NCBI RefSeq assembly: GCF_000973725.1
Contig: NZ_CP009621.1
Location: 682,001-746,000, forward strand
DNA: 64,000 bases
DNA from: Pontibacter korlensis
Lineage (GTDB): Bacteria; Bacteroidota; Bacteroidia; Cytophagales; Hymenobacteraceae
Direction of reading: 5' to 3'
The translations under genes and the position numbers were made by a program. Shown here in pieces: positions 60,839 to 64,000 of this stretch. Within the stretch, counting starts at the first letter, position 1, and each line of letters begins with the position of its first letter. The notes under the pieces were generated by a model. It was given only the letters and a program-made list of their open reading frames with translations. It did no database searches and had not been told where the DNA came from.

Positions 60839-61796
60839 CTATCAGATTTGTACCCGACTTATCCTGCACGGCATAGTTAAAGCCCTTATGGATGCAATAG
60901 CCGCCATATTCCCCGTTTTTGTTCAATGCAATAAAACCTACCTGCAAATCTTTTACATCTTTCTGCTTTGAAATAATACGCTCTACAGCCAGGCGACAAG
61001 CATCTTCAGGAGAGTTACCCTGGCGCATGAGCTCTACTACCAGGTGGCTACCCACCATGCGGATAACAGCTTCGCCCAGACCAGTGGCAGTGGCAGCACC
61101 AACTTCGTTGTCTACAAACAAACCTGCCCCGATAATAGGAGAATCACCCACACGACCGTGCATCTTGTAGGAAGCACCGCTTGTTGTGCAGGCACCGGCC
61201 AGATCTCCGTTAGCGTCCAGCGCCAGCATGCCGATAGTATCGTGGTTTTCGATGTTGATGACTGGTTTATACTTTGACTCTTTAAGCCAGTTCTTCCAAT
61301 CTTTCTCTGAGGCAGGCGTAAGCAGGTTTTCTTTCTTGAAGCCTTTTGATAAAGCAAATTTCAAGGCTCCATCCCCAACCAGCATCACATGCGGCGTGTC
61401 TTCCATTACCTTACGGGCTACCGATATCGGGTGCTTGATATGCTGTAAAAAGGCAACAGCACCACAGTTACTGTCCTTGTCCATGATACAGGCATCCAAT
61501 GTTACTTTACCCTCTCTGTCGGGGTAGCCACCGTAACCTACAGTGCGCACATTGGGATCTCCCTCCGGCACTCTAACACCAGCCTCTACCGCATCCAAGG
61601 CAGTACCTTTGTTAGAAAGTACTTTCCAGGCCGCCTCGTTGGCAGCAATGCCGTGGTCCCAAGTGGAGATTACAACAGGCTTATTGTCCTTTGCCGTTTT
61701 CAGAGATCCACCAAAGGCACTTGCGAACTGAAACCCTCCGCTTAAAAAGGTCGCGCTTAGGGCAGATATTTTTATGAATTTACGTCTTGTACTCAT
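60819..61796 (-). CDS. Glycosylasparaginase (N4-(beta-N-acetylglucosaminyl)-L-asparaginase), Tat-exported
   Basis: The 325-residue Ntn-hydrolase has a Tat-type signal (MSTRRKFIKISALSATF), so it acts in the periplasm. It is made as a precursor that cleaves itself before Thr187 in the motif NHDTIGM, and the new N-terminal Thr is the nucleophile; HGRVGDSPIIGAGLFVDNEVGAA and GLGEAVIR continue the active site. It splits GlcNAc-Asn from digested N-glycoproteins into aspartate and GlcNAc (as the amine). It sits upstream of cutC and downstream of the GH125 mannosidase. Confidence 0.94.
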   Translation of the reverse strand: MSTRRKFIKISALSATFLSGGFQFASAFGGSLKTAKDNKPVVISTWDHGIAANEAAWKVLSNKGTALDAVEAGVRVPEGDPNVRTVGYGGYPDREGKVTLDACIMDKDSNCGAVAFLQHIKHPISVARKVMEDTPHVMLVGDGALKFALSKGFKKENLLTPASEKDWKNWLKESKYKPVINIENHDTIGMLALDANGDLAGACTTSGASYKMHGRVGDSPIIGAGLFVDNEVGAATATGLGEAVIRMVGSHLVVELMRQGNSPEDACRLAVERIISKQKDVKDLQVGFIALNKNGEYGGYCIHKGFNYAVQDKSGTNLIDGKSKF

Positions 61797-61849
61797 TATG
61801 AATGATTGGAGTGTACTTGGTGATTATGTGAACAGATGGACGTTAGAAG

Positions 61850-61888
61850 GGCCTGCTTCATCCTGACTTTACAGAGAAGAAGCAGGCC
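61850..61888. terminator. Hairpin between GH125 and the glycosylasparaginase gene
   Basis: GGCCTGCTTC and GAAGCAGGCC form a perfect 10-base stem around 19 bases. It starts 11 bases beyond the GH125 stop, but no clear T-run follows on the minus strand. It may partly separate the two genes. Confidence 0.5.
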
Positions 61889-61898
61889 ATCAATAAAA

Positions 61899-63335
61899 TT
61901 ATACTTGTGCTTTTAGCAGGTGCGGACGCTCAGCGTGGAGCTTGAGGATAAGTTCTCCAAACAAAGTGTTTACCCAAGCAAACCATTTCCTGGTGAAGTT
62001 GGTCGGGTCATCCTTATGGAAAGATTCGTGCATGAAACCTGTGCCGCCATGCGTATTTTTAAGCATATGCAGGCACTCTTTGATTTCTTCGTCAGACTGG
62101 CTCGTCATAGCCTGCATAATGATACTCATAGGCCAGATCAGATCACGACCAGTATGAGGACCGCCTATACCTTGCGCGGCTGAGCCCTTAAAGAACCATG
62201 GGTTGTCCTGGCTCAACACAAAGCTGCGGGTGTTTTGATAAATAGGATCATCTACCGGGCAGCAATCCAGGTATGGCAAAGACAACAAGCTTGGAATATT
62301 GGCATCATCCATAAATAGCTTGTTACCAAAACCGTCTACCTCAAATGGATTGATTTTGCCGTAGTTTAGATGTTCGGCTACGGCATACTCTTGCAATGCC
62401 TTTTCTACCTCATCGGCCAGGGCAGTACACTCGGCAGCAAAAGTTTTATTCTTTTTGATCTGCTGGCTCATCTCGGCCAGTTGGCGGAGCGAAGTAACAG
62501 CAAAGAAGTTTGAAGGAACCAGGAACAGGAAGATGGTAGCATCATCGGATGGGCGGAAGGTGGAGCAGATAAGCCCTACCGGTTTAACCGGGTTACCATA
62601 TCCAGAGCCAGCTACTGTATCTGTTTGCCAACCAGTTACGCGCTGAAACTTATAAGGTCCTAAACCATCCTTGCGCTGCTGCTCTTTAAATGTTTTCACC
62701 ACCAGCCTCATGGCTTTCTCCCAGTCTGCATTGAAAGGGTCCGTATCGCCGGAAACCTTCCAGTAGTGATACCCCAACCTGATTGCGTAGCAGAGCGAAT
62801 CTATTTCCCACTTGCGCTCGTGTATGCCGGGCTGCATTTGTGTAAGGTCTTTTGCCCATTCCCCTTCCTTTGTAGGGTCATCATAGAAAGCGTTGGCATA
62901 AGGATCTTTGATGATGTAACTCGTCTGCCTGTTAACTACACCCGCCACTAAGCGCTGCAGCGGCTTATCCTTGTCCATCAGCGCCAGGTATGGCCACACC
63001 TGCGCGGAGCTATCGCGCAACCACATAGCATCTATATCGCCAGTGATTACATAGGTATCTGGACGGCCATTTTTTTCCTGGTAGGCAACAGTGGTATCAA
63101 GCGTGCTAGGCAGGCAGTTCTCGAAAATCCAGGCCAGTTCTTTGTCGGCAATGTCTTTCTTTACCTCCTTAATCTTTTTTTCTACCGCTTTGCTGGTAAA
63201 GTTGCGCTCCGATATAGCCGGGCGCTGGCTCGCAAACTTTTCTTTCTGAGCAAAGGACATAAACGAAAAGCCAGTAGCGGCAATACCGGCTGTCGCAATG
63301 GCACCGGTCTTAACAAAATCTCTTCTTGTAGGCAT
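61899..63335 (-). CDS. GH125 exo-alpha-1,6-mannosidase, Tat-exported
   Basis: The 478-residue protein starts with a twin-arginine signal (MPTRRDFVKTGAIATAG). GH125 marks are YVITGDIDAMWLRDSSAQVWPYL, KWEIDSLCYAIRLGYHYWK, GLICSTFRPSDDATIFLFLVPSN and GGTGFMHESFHKDDPTNFTRKWFAW. GH125 enzymes remove alpha-1,6-linked mannose from the non-reducing end. With GH92 (alpha-1,2) it would strip high-mannose chains. The next gene in the same direction encodes the glycosylasparaginase. Confidence 0.95.
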   Translation of the reverse strand: MPTRRDFVKTGAIATAGIAATGFSFMSFAQKEKFASQRPAISERNFTSKAVEKKIKEVKKDIADKELAWIFENCLPSTLDTTVAYQEKNGRPDTYVITGDIDAMWLRDSSAQVWPYLALMDKDKPLQRLVAGVVNRQTSYIIKDPYANAFYDDPTKEGEWAKDLTQMQPGIHERKWEIDSLCYAIRLGYHYWKVSGDTDPFNADWEKAMRLVVKTFKEQQRKDGLGPYKFQRVTGWQTDTVAGSGYGNPVKPVGLICSTFRPSDDATIFLFLVPSNFFAVTSLRQLAEMSQQIKKNKTFAAECTALADEVEKALQEYAVAEHLNYGKINPFEVDGFGNKLFMDDANIPSLLSLPYLDCCPVDDPIYQNTRSFVLSQDNPWFFKGSAAQGIGGPHTGRDLIWPMSIIMQAMTSQSDEEIKECLHMLKNTHGGTGFMHESFHKDDPTNFTRKWFAWVNTLFGELILKLHAERPHLLKAQV

Positions 63336-63531
63336 ATGCTTTTAAATCTGTAGATCAGGGTATGATCTATAAATATAGTAATCCATTTATACTAAGCCCA
63401 GGCAAGCTCCTTTTAAAAGCCTACCAAATAGTTTTCCCTCTGCTCTTGCTATAGGGTTCTGCTGGCTACTTATACTTCGTTCACCGCAGTTCACAAGCAA
63501 GAGGAGTTACCTGCTGCAAGATCAGTACTTC

Positions 63532-64000
63532 TTATTTTGATGTTTTCAAAGACAGGGGCTGAACGGCTTTGTTGATTTTGAACTTCTCTTCTAATCTGAT
63601 ATCATCAGATGATGCGCCCACCATCACATCAAAATCTCCAGGCTCGACTATCCATTGCATTTTGGTGTCCAGCAGCATCATGTCTTCTGCATTAAGCTCA
63701 AATGCCACTGTTTTCTGCTCACCCGCTTTCAAATGGACTCGCTGGAATTTCTTCAGCTGTTTTGCTGGTGTAACCGTAGCGCTCACCTTGTCGCGCAGGT
63801 ATAGCTGCACCACTTCATCACCATCACGGGAACTAGTATTCTTTATCTGCAGCTGCACCTTCACCTGAACATCTCCCTGATTCTCCGACGGGCTCACCTG
63901 TAGGTTGCTGTACGCAAACTTTGAATAGCTTAAGCCATAACCAAAGCTGTAGAGAGGTTGAGCATCTGTTTCCACATAATCGTGCTTTGCAGGTCGTTTA
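63532..64000 (-). CDS. GH3 family glycosidase, C-terminal part only
   Basis: The frame is open through base 64000, so only about 156 C-terminal residues are seen. LYSFGYGLSYSKF is the standard signature before the fibronectin type III-like domain of GH3 enzymes, and DGDEVVQLYLRD, KQLKKFQRVHLKAGEQ and PGDFDVMVGASSDDI define that domain. The catalytic domains lie beyond the edge. The family includes beta-glucosidases, beta-xylosidases and N-acetylglucosaminidases; beta-xylose occurs on plant N-glycans, but the specificity cannot be told here. Confidence 0.9.
   Translation of the reverse strand, partial: KRPAKHDYVETDAQPLYSFGYGLSYSKFAYSNLQVSPSENQGDVQVKVQLQIKNTSSRDGDEVVQLYLRDKVSATVTPAKQLKKFQRVHLKAGEQKTVAFELNAEDMMLLDTKMQWIVEPGDFDVMVGASSDDIRLEEKFKINKAVQPLSLKTSK

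Noticed and set aside
1-64000. CRISPR arrays, tRNA or rRNA genes, insertion sequences
   Set aside because: I looked for regularly spaced repeats, cloverleaf and CCA patterns and transposase-like frames and saw none.

Overview
The window looks like part of a chromosome from an aerobic, polysaccharide-degrading Bacteroidota, most likely Cytophagales/Hymenobacteraceae (Pontibacter-like). The placement is inferred from gene content, the two SusC/SusD pairs, lipoprotein and Tat signals on the glycosidases, TAnnTTTG-type promoter boxes and moderate GC; no 16S or marker gene is present. I see no tRNA, rRNA, CRISPR array, phage or insertion sequence.

Region 1 (1-29600) is a glucuronoxylan utilisation locus. 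A minus-strand block (19322 down to 2017) encodes SusC/SusD, a sialate-O-acetylesterase-like carbohydrate esterase, UxuA, UxaC, an ExuT-type hexuronate transporter, a GH115 alpha-glucuronidase and two GH43 enzymes. A GH2 gene runs off the left edge. A LacI-type regulator is divergent from susC and heads a plus-strand block: GH67 alpha-glucuronidase, an SDR that probably supplies the missing fructuronate reductase (UxuB) step, GH10 xylanase, XylB, XylA and a XylE-type symporter. Together these cut acetylated (methyl)glucuronoxylan, import the products, and take xylose to xylulose-5-P and glucuronate to 2-keto-3-deoxygluconate.

Region 2 (29600-38250) holds a GMC oxidoreductase with its gluconate-2-dehydrogenase subunit-3-like partner on the minus strand, and divergently a second SusC/SusD pair with a clear promoter and a strong terminator. 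A near-palindromic 16-bp motif lies beside the candidate promoters of both susC genes.

Region 3 (38268-48940) is the most striking part: a ten-gene minus-strand cluster with a divergent AraC regulator that reads as a complete non-phosphorylating L-fucose pathway. It has FucP, a mutarotase, an L-fucose dehydrogenase-like SDR, a lactonase, a UxaA-family dehydratase, a ketodeoxyfuconate dehydrogenase and a diketo-acid hydrolase. LutABC (L-lactate oxidation) is embedded with start/stop overlaps, so the predicted L-lactate product is carried on to pyruvate. The dehydrogenase has Asn where SDRs have the catalytic Lys.

Region 4 (49168-64000) looks like N-glycan/glycoprotein breakdown: two GH20 hexosaminidases, GH92 and GH125 mannosidases, a glycosylasparaginase overlapping a CutC-family gene, and the end of a GH3 gene. 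It also holds a little-understood trio: a BNR-repeat protein, a GHL10-like hydrolase and a CBM9-like protein. Fucose, GlcNAc, mannose and GlcNAc-Asn are all N-glycan parts, so regions 3 and 4 may serve one diet.

Across the window the octamer AAGTATAR is strongly over-represented, in genes and gaps and on both strands.
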